Positions 20,278-31,809 of a DNA stretch of 64,000 bases are shown piece after piece. Under the pieces are notes generated by a model. The model worked only from the letters and a program-made list of their open reading frames with translations, was not told where the DNA came from and did no database searches. The DNA is from Emergomyces orientalis (taxonomy: Eukaryota > Ascomycota > Eurotiomycetes > Onygenales > Ajellomycetaceae), in contig MOWL01000003.1 of assembly GCA_002110485.1 (NCBI GenBank), positions 310,001-374,000 on the forward strand, written 5' to 3'. Numbering within the stretch: position 1 is the stretch's first letter; each line of letters opens with the position of its first letter. A program made the position numbers and the translations under genes.

Positions 20278-21168
20278 TTAGGAATAAAAGCGTGAATAAA
20301 GGCGTGTGTTAGCGTCTACGCCCTCATCTTGCAACAGAAACTTCACCAACTCGTAATGGCCGTGTTTACACGCTTCTATAAGCGTAATTTCAGCCCAAAT
20401 TTTTCTCAGAAGACCCTCGGGTTTTTGGCCTAGCACCAGCTTGACTAGAGCTACGTGACCAGACTGACCCGCTATCCACGGTTGTAATTCATCTTGCGGA
20501 CTAAAAGCGCCAGCGCTCACAAGTAAGTCGAGAATGGCAGTGTGTTTCATCAATGCGGCCCACTCCAGAGCCTTATTGCCGCCCTCAATCTTGCCGCTGT
20601 TAACGTCTCGGTGTTTAAACAAAATCATTTCGACTATCTCCTTACTTCCTGCCTCAACCGCCCATTGCAAGGGAAAATAGCCCTGGGAATCGATGTCCTT
20701 GAGGTTGCAGTTGCCACTATCCAGTAGCAATTGAACACTTTCGTGTTGCCTACAATGTATAACACGGAGCAGTAGAGGCTGGTTATCGATCTTCTCTTTC
20801 GTAGGTGCGTTCAAAAGTTGTTGTAGAATATCCAAATTTCCCAATCCCGCAGCTAGGGCGAGGGCGGTAATACCAGTCGATGACTCGTTTCCCTGTTCGC
20901 TTCGAGGATCAGCTCCGCCAGCCAACGCCAGCTGTATTGTTGCTTCGTTTCTGCGGCGCACACCCCACACCAACGCAGAGCTTCTAAATTCTTCGGCGTT
21001 TTTACGGTAAAGAATCGCATTTCCGATAGCATAAAGTCGTCGGTTTGCTCCGACGACAGCGTTCAGATCGCTCTGTGAAGGAATATTTTCCAGGATTGGG
21101 TTGAGTAATTCTGTTGGCAGGTAAGGTAAATGGGATACCTTCTTGCCTGAAGCATCACTGTCCGACAT
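20278..21168 (-). CDS. ankyrin-repeat protein with F-box-like N-terminus
   Basis: A single-exon protein of 296 residues. Residues 14-50 (LPYLPTELLNPILENI and the following helix) look like a short F-box. From about residue 70 onward there are six or seven ankyrin repeats, visible as ALxLAAGLGNLDILQQLL, PLQWAVEAGSKEIVEMIL, ALEWAALMKHTAILDLLVSAG and LIEACKHGHYELVKFLL. This is a common fungal architecture in which the repeats bind a partner for ubiquitination; the partner is unknown. The protein ends shortly after the last repeat, so it may be shorter than relatives. Confidence 0.8.
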   Translation of the reverse strand: MSDSDASGKKVSHLPYLPTELLNPILENIPSQSDLNAVVGANRRLYAIGNAILYRKNAEEFRSSALVWGVRRRNEATIQLALAGGADPRSEQGNESSTGITALALAAGLGNLDILQQLLNAPTKEKIDNQPLLLRVIHCRQHESVQLLLDSGNCNLKDIDSQGYFPLQWAVEAGSKEIVEMILFKHRDVNSGKIEGGNKALEWAALMKHTAILDLLVSAGAFSPQDELQPWIAGQSGHVALVKLVLGQKPEGLLRKIWAEITLIEACKHGHYELVKFLLQDEGVDANTRLYSRFYS

Positions 21169-22750
21169 CGCGGAAAGTTGGCTTGTATATGCTCGATAAT
21201 AAGAGGCGTGAGGAAGGACTGTCAGTGTTTCGATACTATGCGTTTGAGTACCGAAATATCTGTCAGTCGTAAGTGTATCTCATATGAAAGATGTATGTCA
21301 GTGGCCTAACTAGAGTTTGTTCGAAGCAGAGGAAAAAGACGATGTGTGCGAAAACAGGGTGTTAAGGTCGAAGACGGGAGACACGTCGATGCGCAGGGTG
21401 TTCTGCTAATAAGTTATAACACGACTGAAAGCAAATAAGGGAAGATCATGCAAATAAAACTAACTGCAACAATGAATAGTGGAACATTTAACTCGAAATG
21501 AAAATTTGACTGGGTAGGAAGGAGCAAATAGACTGTCTCGTTGGCTTCATGACAACTGGACATATATACTCGATCATTCAAGAACCCTTACCCAGGATTT
21601 CCCTAACTATGCTTTGGGGATGCAAAGAAATATTTCGGCATTTAGGCTTCTTTGCTTGGGGACAGCAAAAAAGGGCAACCAACCGCTCCACGCCTTTTTC
21701 TCCAATCAAAGTATCCCGAGGCTGAGTTAGGATATATCCCATTCAACAGTTTGGGTAAAATACTATCCACCAAAAAAAGGCGGCAATACTCTTAGCCAGC
21801 AATTGAACTAGTGGAAAGTAAGGGACAAAATGCACATATTTTTGGCCGTTCTGCCTTGAATTAGGGAGTTGGGTGGTAAAAACCGGACACATTTTTGATA
21901 TTGGGAGGTTTCTGTTCAACCCAGGCCATGGATGATGGTGGCGATAGACTAGGTTCATACCGGCGTTCAGTGGGCTATTAACAATTTGTTTTCGGATATA
22001 GTCCAGCTAGGAGAGATGACAGACCGGACATGCAAGTCAAGTCAAACAAACAAGAGACGCGAACAACCGTAAGGCCGGTAACCAATGAAACATAAAATCT
22101 TATGAGGACGAAGCCACTAGAACAGCTTCGGCGATTCCCAAACAAATGAATCAAAACTCTTATGCGAAAGGATCAATCCTGGGGTTTAAGATGTTCCCAA
22201 GACTTCTGGCACATGTATCCGGTGGTGTAAGTTGGTGCATTTTCAAACTTACCCTAGGTAGCCACCCCTAGTCGCCAATCTTGAAACTTCATTGACTGCT
22301 GCTGGTAAAATTGCGTACCAGTCTTCCGATTCATTGAGTATATCCAGTGTCGAGTAAACAAAGATTGAAGACAGAAAAACCAGCCTTCCTCAAAACCAAT
22401 GCACCTCAAAAAAAGCCAGCAAATATCATTATACCACGCATCTTCCATGGTGTGTAACAGCTCTCGTAAATCTATTCAGCTCGACAATGTCTGGGTATGT
22501 GATTAAACCCACACGATGTTGGTTGATGTTGGTTGATGTTGGCTGACGTTGTCTTTGTGAGGAAAACGGCTAGCGAATAGGAAGCGAGCCAGATCACGGG
22601 TCATCGCGCGGTCATGTGACCCATTGGAAGCTCTGAATAATTTGACTTCCGAATCTCAACTTCAAGTGACTCTCCAGTTCAGTATCTTGCACACCGTCCA
22701 CGCTTCCCAGCCCTGTACCGCTCCCCCATACCCCCAGTATTCCTTTCATC
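21169..22750. other. intergenic; promoter of beta-MPP with decamer repeat
   Basis: No gene is supported over 1.6 kb. A short tandem repeat (GATGTTGGTT, about four degenerate copies) lies at 22515-22554, roughly 200 bp upstream of the next start codon. Confidence 0.45.
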
Positions 22751-24486
22751 ATGGCATCCCGGCGATTGGCTTTGCACTTTAACCAGGCTCTGCGTAGCCG
22801 CGCAGCCCTGAAAGCCGTGCAACCCGTGAAAAGAGGCTTCGCAACTCCTGTCACTCTTCCCACCACGACCCAATCAACAACCCTCTCAAATGGCTTGACG
22901 GTGAGGCATTGGTATTGACGCAATTGGGATAAATTAAGACTAACATGCGTGTAGATTGCCACTGAGTACTCTCCATGGGCCCAGACGTCGACCGTTGGTG
23001 TGTGGATTGATGCGGGAAGCCGGGCAGAAACCGATGCGACGAATGGAACCGCACACTTCCTCGAGCATCTTGCATTCAAGGTCAATCAAGCCATCAGGGA
23101 TTAGTGATTAATTCGCTAATATATCATGAATATATTACTGATTGGTTTACAGGGCACCAACAAGCGATCGCAACATCAATTGGAGCTTGAGATTGAGAAC
23201 ATGGGTGCACACCTCAACGCCTATACCTCGGTATGTAGCATTTTTTTTTGAACATCGCAATAAAGAAGTAACATATGCTAACGGCTCGGTATTCCCCTTT
23301 AAAAGCGAGAAAACACTGTATACTACGCTAAATCCTTCAACGCCGATGTTCCCAAAACCGTCGATATCCTATCCGATATCCTCCAAAACTCAAAACTAGA
23401 GCCTACCGCCATTGAGCGGGAACGGGATGTCATTCTTCGGGAGCAAGAGGAGGTCGATAAACAGCTTGAAGAGGTTGTGTTTGACCACTTGCATGCGACC
23501 GCTTTCCAGAACCAGCCACTGGGACGAACTATCCTAGGTCCCAAGGAGAACATCCAGACCATCAAACGGGAGAACTTGGTCGATTACATCAAGACAAACT
23601 ACACGGCAGACCGCATGGTCCTCGTCGGTGCTGGCGGTATTCCCCACGACCAGCTCGTAAAACTGGCAGAGCAACAATTTGGCTCCCTCCCTAGCCAGCC
23701 CCCCACTTCTGCTGCTTCCGCCATCGCCGCTGAGCAGAAGCGCACACCAGATTTCATCGGCTCCGAAGTCCGCCTCCGCGACGACACCCTCCCTACTGCC
23801 AACATTGCCCTTGCTGTTGAGGGAGTCAGCTGGAAGGACGATGACTACTTCACCGCTCTTGTCACCCAAGCTATTGTTGGTAACTGGGACCGTGCCATGG
23901 GCAATTCCCCTTACCTTGGCAGCAAGCTGAGCCATTACGTCGGCCACCATAACCTAGCCAACAGCTTCATGAGTTTCTCCACCAGCTACAGTGACACTGG
24001 GTAAGTTTGAACCAATTCTGCTTCCTTTATTTTATTTATTTATTTTAATTTTTTGGCCATTTACAATGACACTAATAACACCGGTCCCAATTTAGTCTGT
24101 GGGGCATCTACCTTGTCTCCGAGAACCTCACCCAACTCGATGATCTTGTCCACTTCGCCCTCCGCGAATGGTCTCGCTTGTCATTCAGCGTGACCGAAGC
24201 TGAAGTTGAGCGTGCCAAGGCCCAACTGAGAGCCTCCATCTTGCTCTCCCTCGACGGCACCACTGCCATCGCCGAAGACATCGGCCGCCAGATTGTCACC
24301 AGCGGCCGCCGCCTAAGCCCCGAGGACGTTGAGCGCGTCATTTCCGGAATTACCGAGAAGGATGTCATGAACTTTGCGCAGAGAAAACTGTGGGATAAAG
24401 ACATTGCCATCAGTGCTGTCGGCAGCATTGAGGGTATGCTCGACTATCAACGTATCAGAGCGGATATGAGCCGGAACGTTTCATAG
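22751..24486 (+). CDS. MAS1: mitochondrial processing peptidase beta subunit
   Basis: Five exons (22751-22900, 22955-23080, 23153-23230, 23306-24000, 24096-24486) give 479 residues. The protein is the catalytic subunit of the matrix protease that removes presequences from imported proteins. Residues 1 to about 35 are a basic, hydroxylated mitochondrial presequence. The inverted zinc motif HFLEH (84-88) is complete, which marks the beta rather than the alpha or core subunit. The acidic helix with LELEIENMGAHLNAYT follows, and the M16 C-terminal domain runs to the end. Intron 1 has a textbook ACTAAC branch site. All phases agree and the length is typical. Confidence 0.96.
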
Positions 24487-25879
24487 ATGTAAAAGTAAAA
24501 TAGAAAGAAAGAAAGACCAAAACAACGGAGTTCCTACACGCAATCCCCAATGCAGAAACGCCTCTCTGTTTCCGTGAATATCATCGCCATTCTGGATGTT
24601 GTTTATTATTATTCTGTTACTGATGCTGCTGCTGCTGCTGTTGTTTTACTGTGTGTTCCGATGATTTTTTCTTAAGATAGACTTGGGGGTGGTGAGGGGG
24701 GGAGATGAAAGAAGATATGTTGCGAATTTTTGTACAGTATGGACATACATATCCACTGATATACTCAAAATACTTGTTTCCTTTGTTTAATCACATATGC
24801 TCTATATAATTTCTCAACCAGAAAGACGCTGGTGTGACATGGAAACGAACAGTATTCGTAAAATCGATCGAAAAAAATCCTCACCCCTATTTTCCCCGTA
24901 ACCTCTCCCGTATTTCCTTTACCCCTCTCCATTTTGGTCGATATAGCTCCAAACTACAACGTATTAATAATTCAAAGGTGATATGTAAGACTTTAGTATT
25001 CGATTCTAATGAAGCTGATTTCATGCGCAGACTATTTAGTATTTGAAATAAAACCTTCCATTTGAAAAATAGCCTTCCTGCCAACTTAATTGCTGCTGAA
25101 TCGCACTCATGTTAACCTTGGAGGGAGCTTCATTGCTTTTACGGAGTAATTCTGCAAACGGTACCTCATTCAAAAACTAACCACGAAACACCCCGCCCAT
25201 AGTAATGATAACACCAATCTGATGACCAATGCACAACAAATATCCACAAATAGTATCTACAAATATGACCATAATGGTTAAAAACTGGTGGTTTTAAACT
25301 TGAGTTTTCTTACTTCCAACACTGCTCTCTATGTGATTGGCTCACGGACAACCCCATAGTTACGCCTCATTAGTTACTAGTACCACATCCCCCGAAACAG
25401 CAGGGTAGGCCGAGGCAAATGTTCCTGCGCGCGGCAACACACTTTCTGATGACATGAGTGCGCGGCTTGAGCTTTTTGGACGGCGCACGGGTGGCTATCC
25501 GGAAAGTAAGATATATACTTGTTGATTTGTAAGTCAGATTGACGTCAAATTGACCATCGTGCTGCCATTCTGGGGGCAAAGGCTAGGCTAAAAAAGAAAG
25601 GCAGAAAGAAAAGAAATAGAATCGGGCTCTTTGACTTCTGGTTATATTGGATAGCTTGCGTATATACTTTCCGCAACTTCCGTGTATAAAAGGCTCAATC
25701 TTCCTGTCAATTGAGGCTTAGAATTCACTCTAAGTGCACGCCATCCATCCCCACTTGAAAACTATATCAACATCTTCCTCCACCATAAAGACCTTCCCCC
25801 CTAGCTACTAGGTAGCTCACCCTCATAGCAACACAGTCCCCTCACCCGCAATTTACCCCTCCACCAAACACACATAAAC
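24487..25879. other. intergenic
   Basis: Contains a (GCT)6 run at 24624-24641 and otherwise AT-rich spacer. From about 25600 it is the promoter of the reductase gene. No coding frame is supported. Confidence 0.45.
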
Positions 25880-26938
25880 ATGTCTTCCCAAAACAAAGCC
25901 CTCTGCTTCTCTAAGACCCCCACCGAATACCCCGTGCCGGGTGAGCACCTAACCATCCAAACCGTCCCCTTTGACCCTTCCGCCCCCGCCCCAGAAAATG
26001 GCATCACCGTCCAATCCCTCTACACCAGCTTCGATCCCTACATGCGTGGCCGCATGCGTGATCCGGGAGTCACATCATACTCCCAAGCCTACGAGCTAGG
26101 AAAACCCATAGACAGCGGCTCCATCGCCAAAGTCCTCAAGTCCAACAACAGCAAATATAAAGCCGGCGACTACGTCATTGGCTCCCTGCCCATCCAGGAA
26201 TACGTCGCCCTGCCCGCAGCAGCCCTGACAGCCGTACAGCCGCTCGAGAACCCACTGGGCCTTGAGGATATCCGGGTCTTCCTGGGTCCATTGGGCATGC
26301 CCGGGTTAACCGCGTACTCTTCTCTGATGGAAATCGGCAAGCCGGCCAAGGGCGAGACGATCTTCATCTCCGCCGCGTCTGGGGCGGTGGGACAGGTCGT
26401 GGGCCAATTGGCGAAGCATTTGGGTTTGAAGGTTATTGGCAGTGTCGGCTCTGATGCCAAGTTGGATTATATCCTGAAGGAACTGGGCTTTGACGCCGGG
26501 TTCAACTACAAGAAGGAGAAGCCGCGTGACGCGCTGGCACGACTTGCACCGGACGGGATTGATATTTACTATGAGAATGTAGGCGGGGAGCATCTTGAGG
26601 CGGCCATTGACGCGATGAATGATTTTGGCCGCATTGTTACCTGCGGGATGATTTCGCAGTATAACTTGAAACCGCAGGATATGTATGGGATTAAGAATAT
26701 ATCCATGGTTGTTTCGAAGAGGATTACCATGCGTGGATTTATTGTGAGCGATCGCGGGATGGGAGATAAGTGGGCGAAGGAGCATAAGGAGACTGTCTCG
26801 CAGTGGATTAAAGAGGGGTCGTTTAAGCCGGCTATTGCTGAGACGGTGGGGATTGATAATGCCGCGGAGGGCCTGGTGGGCATTTTCCGTGGGGAGAACT
26901 TTGGAAAGGCTGTGTTGAAGTTCCAGAAGGTTTGTTGA
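25880..26938 (+). CDS. NADP-dependent MDR oxidoreductase (prostaglandin/alkenal reductase family)
   Basis: A single-exon, 352-residue medium-chain reductase without catalytic zinc ligands. The family (leukotriene B4 12-hydroxydehydrogenase, CurA, yeast YML131W) reduces alpha,beta-unsaturated aldehydes and ketones with NADPH. Supporting features are DPYMRGRM (about 54-61), the GPLGMPGLTAY block before the Rossmann fold, the nucleotide loop SAASGAVGQVVGQLAK (about 163-178), YYENVGGEHL and a C-terminal GENFGKAVLKF. The start is the first ATG after a CA-rich leader. The physiological substrate is not predictable; cytosolic detoxification is likely. Confidence 0.88.
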   Translation: MSSQNKALCFSKTPTEYPVPGEHLTIQTVPFDPSAPAPENGITVQSLYTSFDPYMRGRMRDPGVTSYSQAYELGKPIDSGSIAKVLKSNNSKYKAGDYVIGSLPIQEYVALPAAALTAVQPLENPLGLEDIRVFLGPLGMPGLTAYSSLMEIGKPAKGETIFISAASGAVGQVVGQLAKHLGLKVIGSVGSDAKLDYILKELGFDAGFNYKKEKPRDALARLAPDGIDIYYENVGGEHLEAAIDAMNDFGRIVTCGMISQYNLKPQDMYGIKNISMVVSKRITMRGFIVSDRGMGDKWAKEHKETVSQWIKEGSFKPAIAETVGIDNAAEGLVGIFRGENFGKAVLKFQKVC

Positions 26939-27853
26939 GATTATTTTTCGTTCAATATCGTGTTCCCATTTCCATCAGTGGCTGGATTTATTGGTGGTCA
27001 AATTTCTAACATGCTTTTCTTAGTGAGAATAGAGCTCTTCGGAATTGAGGCTCTAATTAGCTGACCGCGGATCGAAGGCATCGTTTCATGGCTAAGTGGT
27101 GATACAGACATGAGCCAGACAGAATGGCCAGAGTGGTGGTAGGCTGGTTGCGGAGGGAAAGTGCATTATGAAGGCCTTTTTGAGCTATAACATTTAAACA
27201 ATCATATTTGGCTAAGGAAATGATCACTCATTAATCATATATAACATAAATAACATTAAAACAAATGTGCATAGGTGAACAGAAATATTTGGAGTTTCAT
27301 TCAGATGTAAAGTTATGTTGTCCGCTTATGGACCCTATCCATAGTAGTACTAGTACCTACTAGTATGGTTATCTGCTTATAAGATGTAAGATCAGCTGCA
27401 GCCATTTATAACCCTTTTCCTTTTAAAGAAATATGAGTAACAAACCTGTGTCTGCCATTTCGTCCTCTTCCCATCTAAGATCAACCAACAACCTCAACTC
27501 CGTTCATCTGGCTTGAATTGATAAATAGATGTGCAACTTTTCAGCTCGCGCTCAGCTCCATCTGATATATCTCGCTGCCCATTAACAGCCGCTAAGCCTC
27601 TTTCGTCCTCCAGCAGCCCCGGGTTATCCCGGCTCCGAAACCCAGCCGCGGACCAATCATATGACGCCCATTCCGCTGACTGATCAAGACCCAGCTAACC
27701 GACCCGAGGAAGCCAATCCCGAGAACAACGTCAACCAACCCATATACTGCTGGCTTTGCTCTGACATATTATCACACTCTACACTCGAGCAGCACAAATA
27801 CCAATTCCCCTGCCACTTGTAGAGGACAGAGAAGGAAAGCCAAGATATCCGCA
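26939..27853. other. intergenic, SDH4 promoter
   Basis: No gene is seen. The last 250 bp are CT- and CCAAT-containing sequence (CCAATCA at 27652-27658) consistent with a promoter. Confidence 0.45.
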
Positions 27854-28922
27854 ATGGCATCGATCGTGCGCCCCTCGGCTTTTGTGCTGAGACGAAGTTG
27901 CCTCGCCATCTCTAATCCCGCGCGGAATGCTGCCTTCTATTCGACATCCAGGGCAACCTCCTCGACTACTTCTCCTCTAGCAATCGCTTCGACGCTGAAG
28001 CCTACTCTCCTTCAGACGAAACAAAGAGATGTTTCGGTTAAGGTTGCCGGCTTCCATGCGACTAGCCGGAGGGATCTCTTGCCTCCCCCGCCTCGTGAGT
28101 GAGCTCCTGTTTTTTGTTTGTTTTTGGTTGGTTGCGGGGAAGAAAAAAGCTGGGTAGATAGTTTATGTCATGTCGATCGATTGATGATAGAGGCTAATTA
28201 ATTGAGTTGTTTGTTGTCAATTGCAGAAACGATTGAGGGAACAAGTACGTATTTTCGTCCCACATGCCTTTGATTACCTGCCCTGGATAGCTACGGTATT
28301 CTGTGTGGAAAATATAATGCAGTCTCGACAAGCAACGACGAAATTTCCACTAGCCACACGAATCCACCACTCAGTATACTGATTGCTATGATACTCATTT
28401 AGTGAACGATGCCGCGCATCTTCCCCCTACATCTCCCTCCCACGGTAGCTACCACTGGACTTTTGAAAGGTGCGCTCGATTCAGTATGATACACAGTCGG
28501 GTGATTTGGCAGAAACTTGACCAAATACTGACCGTTTGACTGGAGCGTGAAAATAGAGCTATCGCCTTGACTCTCATCCCATTGACCATTGCCCCGTTTG
28601 CTGGTGGATCTCTTAACCCAGTCATGGACGCTGTGTTTTGTGGTACCATCCTCATGCATTCACACATTGGTTTCCAGTGCGTATTTCTTCCCACCCACGC
28701 CTGTATGAGGAATGTTCAATTCTAACGTAATGGTTTTGTTTTCTTTGGAAATATAGAGCTTGCATCATTGATTATATCCCTGGAAGACGTCTGCCCAAGA
28801 CCAAGAAGGCGTTTGACTGGCTTCTTCGCATCATGACCCTGACAGTTGCCGTTGGGCTGTACGAGTTTGAGACAAACGACGTTGGTGTGACTGAGGCTGT
28901 CAGACGGATCTGGAAGGCGTGA
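27854..28922 (+). CDS. SDH4: succinate dehydrogenase membrane anchor subunit (CybS)
   Basis: Five exons (27854-28094, 28227-28244, 28403-28469, 28557-28676, 28757-28922) give 203 residues in consistent phase. The protein anchors complex II in the inner mitochondrial membrane and helps bind ubiquinone and heme b. Residues 1 to about 60 form a Ser/Arg-rich presequence. Then come the LLPPPP hinge, HGSYHWTFER, a first membrane helix (IALTLIPLTIAPF), the GTILMHSHIGF helix with the His expected to ligand heme, the CIIDYIP loop and the last helix (LLRIMTLTVAVGLYEF). Exon 2 is only 18 nt (residues around QTIEGT), a microexon. Confidence 0.92.
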
Positions 28923-29368
28923 TCCATTTTTTTCTTTTTCGATATTGATTAGCTCCTTTTCATATGTATGTGTCTTTGTAGGGGATTTTTGAGTAGTGTT
29001 TTCTTTAGCTTTCCATTCTGCGCTTCTATGGCTCCTTTTTCTTTTTCCGCATTTTTACATTCACGTACATTATTCATTTCTTCCTTTCTGTCTACTCGTT
29101 CTAGACGCCAGTCTCATCCTGATACTGTAAAAATTCCCTACGTCTTTCTCTATTATATAAGGACAGCAAAATATTTTGTCTACCTGTACCTTATCCATAT
29201 TGCTAAGCATATGTCAAATGGAACGAAATCGAATCCCTTTATCCATAACCCAAACGCCATTGCTCCGCTAACCTCAAATCAGCATATTAAGAAAGCTAGA
29301 GCCATAAAAAACGTATAAAATAACACCCTCTGAATCCATCACACCCCCCACACCCCCCCCCAAATCAC
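28923..29368. other. intergenic between convergent genes
   Basis: T-rich SDH4 3' flank and a short C-rich tract (29342-29362) just before the Maf-type stop codon. Nothing else is seen. Confidence 0.4.
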
Positions 29369-30214
29369 TCACTCCGCCTCCTCCTGCTCAATCTCCGCCG
29401 CCTCCCCATCCAGCAACTCCTCATCATCCCCAATCGCCATAATCTTCTCAATCAACTTCAACGTAGCCCTCAACGGCAACCCAATAACATTATCATAACT
29501 CCCCTCAATTTTCTCCACAAGAATCGAACCAAGCCCTTGCATCCCATAACCCCCAGCTTTATCCACCCCTTCCCTCGTCCGCACATATGCCAAAATCAAC
29601 TCATCCGAAATCGTCGGATCAAACCGCACAATCGACTCCTCCACCGTCGTCTCCAGCGCATACCCGGGATCCCGCGCACTCTTCAACGGCACCATCGCCG
29701 CCATGGCCGTGTAGACCGTATGGTCACCCGCATCCCGCAGCGATTTCAACATGGCAATATGCTGCGCTTCAGAACGGGGTTTTTCCAATATCTGCGCGCC
29801 GCCGGTAGCAGTGGGGTCGACGACGATCGTATCCGCCGCGAGTATCAGGGCCGGTTCACCTTTTTCCTCATTATCGATTTCCTGCCGGTAGACCGCCTGC
29901 GCTTTCATGATTGCTGTTTGTAGACAGTATTCAAGCGGGGCGAAGGAGGATTTGGGCAGGTCTTCCGCGAAGGAGGAGGGTATTATTTCGACGTTGGGGA
30001 GGCCAAGGTAGGCGAGAATTTGGCGCCGGCGCGGGGAGCTGGAGGCGAGGATTACACGTTTGGAGCGTAGGTCGATTAGGGTGGGGAGGGCGAGGGCGGG
30101 AGGTCTGGGGAGAGTTGGCGGGTTGCGCCCGGTTCCTGCGCCTACGCTGGCAGCGGCATCGAGGTACGAGGGTGGGGGTCCTATGGGGTGCTTTTCGGAT
30201 TTGGAGTCGGTCAT
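29369..30214 (-). CDS. Maf-like nucleoside triphosphate pyrophosphatase
   Basis: A single-exon, 281-residue protein. Maf/HAM1-fold enzymes hydrolyse non-canonical or modified nucleoside triphosphates to monophosphates. After a Pro-rich N-terminal extension (1-50) the signature VILASSSPRRRQIL appears at about 53-67, then the catalytic AADTIVV Asp, and TVYTAM and GVDKAGGYGMQGLG further on, all characteristic of the family. The C-terminus adds an acidic tail (GDDEELLDGEAAEIEQEEAE). Start choice follows the first ATG. The protein is longer than bacterial Maf because of both extensions, which is usual in fungi. Confidence 0.9.
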   Translation of the reverse strand: MTDSKSEKHPIGPPPSYLDAAASVGAGTGRNPPTLPRPPALALPTLIDLRSKRVILASSSPRRRQILAYLGLPNVEIIPSSFAEDLPKSSFAPLEYCLQTAIMKAQAVYRQEIDNEEKGEPALILAADTIVVDPTATGGAQILEKPRSEAQHIAMLKSLRDAGDHTVYTAMAAMVPLKSARDPGYALETTVEESIVRFDPTISDELILAYVRTREGVDKAGGYGMQGLGSILVEKIEGSYDNVIGLPLRATLKLIEKIMAIGDDEELLDGEAAEIEQEEAE

Positions 30215-31308
30215 GGTTATTAGAAGATGAAAATTTGTTCGTGATTTTTCCTTGTGTCTTTTCTTTTCTGCGTTGAAGTTGTTTGGTGTGGATTTTAGGT
30301 TGCGTGGGCGCTGATGTGTGTTGGATAGGAGTCGGTGAGCAGTGCTGTATGGGGTAGGTAGGATTAGGAGGAGGGGTGTTGAGCAGCGGCTGGATAATTT
30401 TTGGTTTGGGTGGTTTGTCCGCGTTTATATTGTCCAATTGATATCTGGCTAACTGTTGTTGTGTAGAGAGGTATATCCGCGATCTCTCGTATTCCTAGAA
30501 TATGTGTTTGTAGTGAGTGACTCAATAGCCAATGGATAGTTACTACTTCGAGATGTTGAAATTTGTAAGGCGGGGATGGTTGCGCGATAGTGGGCGGAAA
30601 CAATTCCTCAACACCAAAGAGCGGGATAATTGGTAGACAACATCAAAATATGCTTCTAGATATAGTGCTTATCTTAAATATATAAAATCTCTAAATCCAG
30701 TGGTGAGCTGGTAAGATGATACCACATAAATGATTTACAGGATTAATTAAATTCACAACGAATGCTAATATATGTAATAGAAATAATATATCTAGATGTA
30801 TGAATATACAAAGGACCGATGCTTTAAAAAAAAATAAAAATAAAAATATGTACAACGAATAGCAAACTCAGGGGTATGTAGGATGTACTGTACAAGCATG
30901 GGGAAATCACAAGGAAAAGAAAAAAGGAAAAGCATATGATAAAACAAAGGCTCCACGGGCTCGCAAGGAAGGGTGGAAATGAAAATAGACCCCTCCCCAA
31001 GCTTATTTCTCTTTCTTTATTTTTTCCCATTGTCATATGCTTATCCCGAGGTTATCATCATCATCGTGTTTCTCATGCGGAAGAAAAATATACTTCCCGA
31101 AGCCGAAAAGCCGCCCCCATATTCCAAAAGGACGAAAATGGTCCATTCTCAAAACTCCCCGATTCCTAGTCCCCATTCAGGAATGGCTATACTTCAACCA
31201 TCCCGGCCGTAAAATTTGTCGTGGGTGACGCAATAAACAAAAGAAAAATGAAGAATAAAAATGTAAATTAGATCAGACCAAGTTTTCGCTTGCCTTTGGC
31301 CTGGTTTT
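30215..31308. other. intergenic
   Basis: Promoter of the Maf-type gene (up to about 30600), then AT-rich DNA with an A-rich tract at 30825-30848. No gene is supported. Confidence 0.45.
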
Positions 31309-31809
31309 CTATCGTCGCAAAGCATCCTCAATAGAGCCACCTCTCTTCTCGATTTCCTCCACTAGCTCTCGACGCTCCTGCAACTTCGACTGCATGAAAT
31401 CAACAGTTTTGCGCAAGACGACGCCCTCACTGCGTCCCTGGCCCTCGAGCCCTGGAACCAGTTCAGTCAGCCTATCAAAACCCTCCCGGATGGCGGCGCG
31501 GCGCTTCTGCTCAGAGGCGATGTGGTTATTCTTCTTCTCCTGCTCTGTCAAGCGGGGTTTTTCCTTCTCTGCCGTCGTACCTGAGGGTGGAAGGGCTGGT
31601 TGAGGTGATGCGGACGGGGTTATGGATACGGAGGGAGGGCCTTGGTTCCCATTCCTGGTGGCTGGAGCCTGGACGACTGTGGAGCTGGAGCGTACTGAGG
31701 GGGAGAGGGAGGGATTAGAGGGAGACATGGATGCTGAGGGTGAGGGGGAAGATGGGGAGGAAGAGCAAGAAGACGACGAGGACGCCTGAGCAAGGAGAGT
31801 TGATGGCAT
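31309..31809 (-). CDS. bHLH transcription factor, INO4-like
   Basis: A single-exon, 166-residue nuclear protein. Residues 1-80 are Ser/Pro-rich and disordered. Residues about 92-145 are a basic helix-loop-helix domain: the basic part NHIASEQKRR holds the His, Glu and Arg that read E-box (CANNTG) DNA, helix 1 is AIREGFDRLTELVP, the loop is GLEGQGRSEG, and helix 2 runs VVLRKTVDFMQSKL into a short coiled coil. The GLEGQGRSEGVVL loop is that of fungal Ino4-type factors, which in yeast pair with Ino2 to activate phospholipid genes. Whether that role holds here is inference. Confidence 0.85.
   Translation of the reverse strand: MPSTLLAQASSSSSCSSSPSSPSPSASMSPSNPSLSPSVRSSSTVVQAPATRNGNQGPPSVSITPSASPQPALPPSGTTAEKEKPRLTEQEKKNNHIASEQKRRAAIREGFDRLTELVPGLEGQGRSEGVVLRKTVDFMQSKLQERRELVEEIEKRGGSIEDALRR

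Noticed and set aside
22515..22554. Decamer repeat considered as a CRISPR-like or regulatory array
   Set aside because: Only about four degenerate copies without spacers in a eukaryotic promoter; simple slippage is enough.
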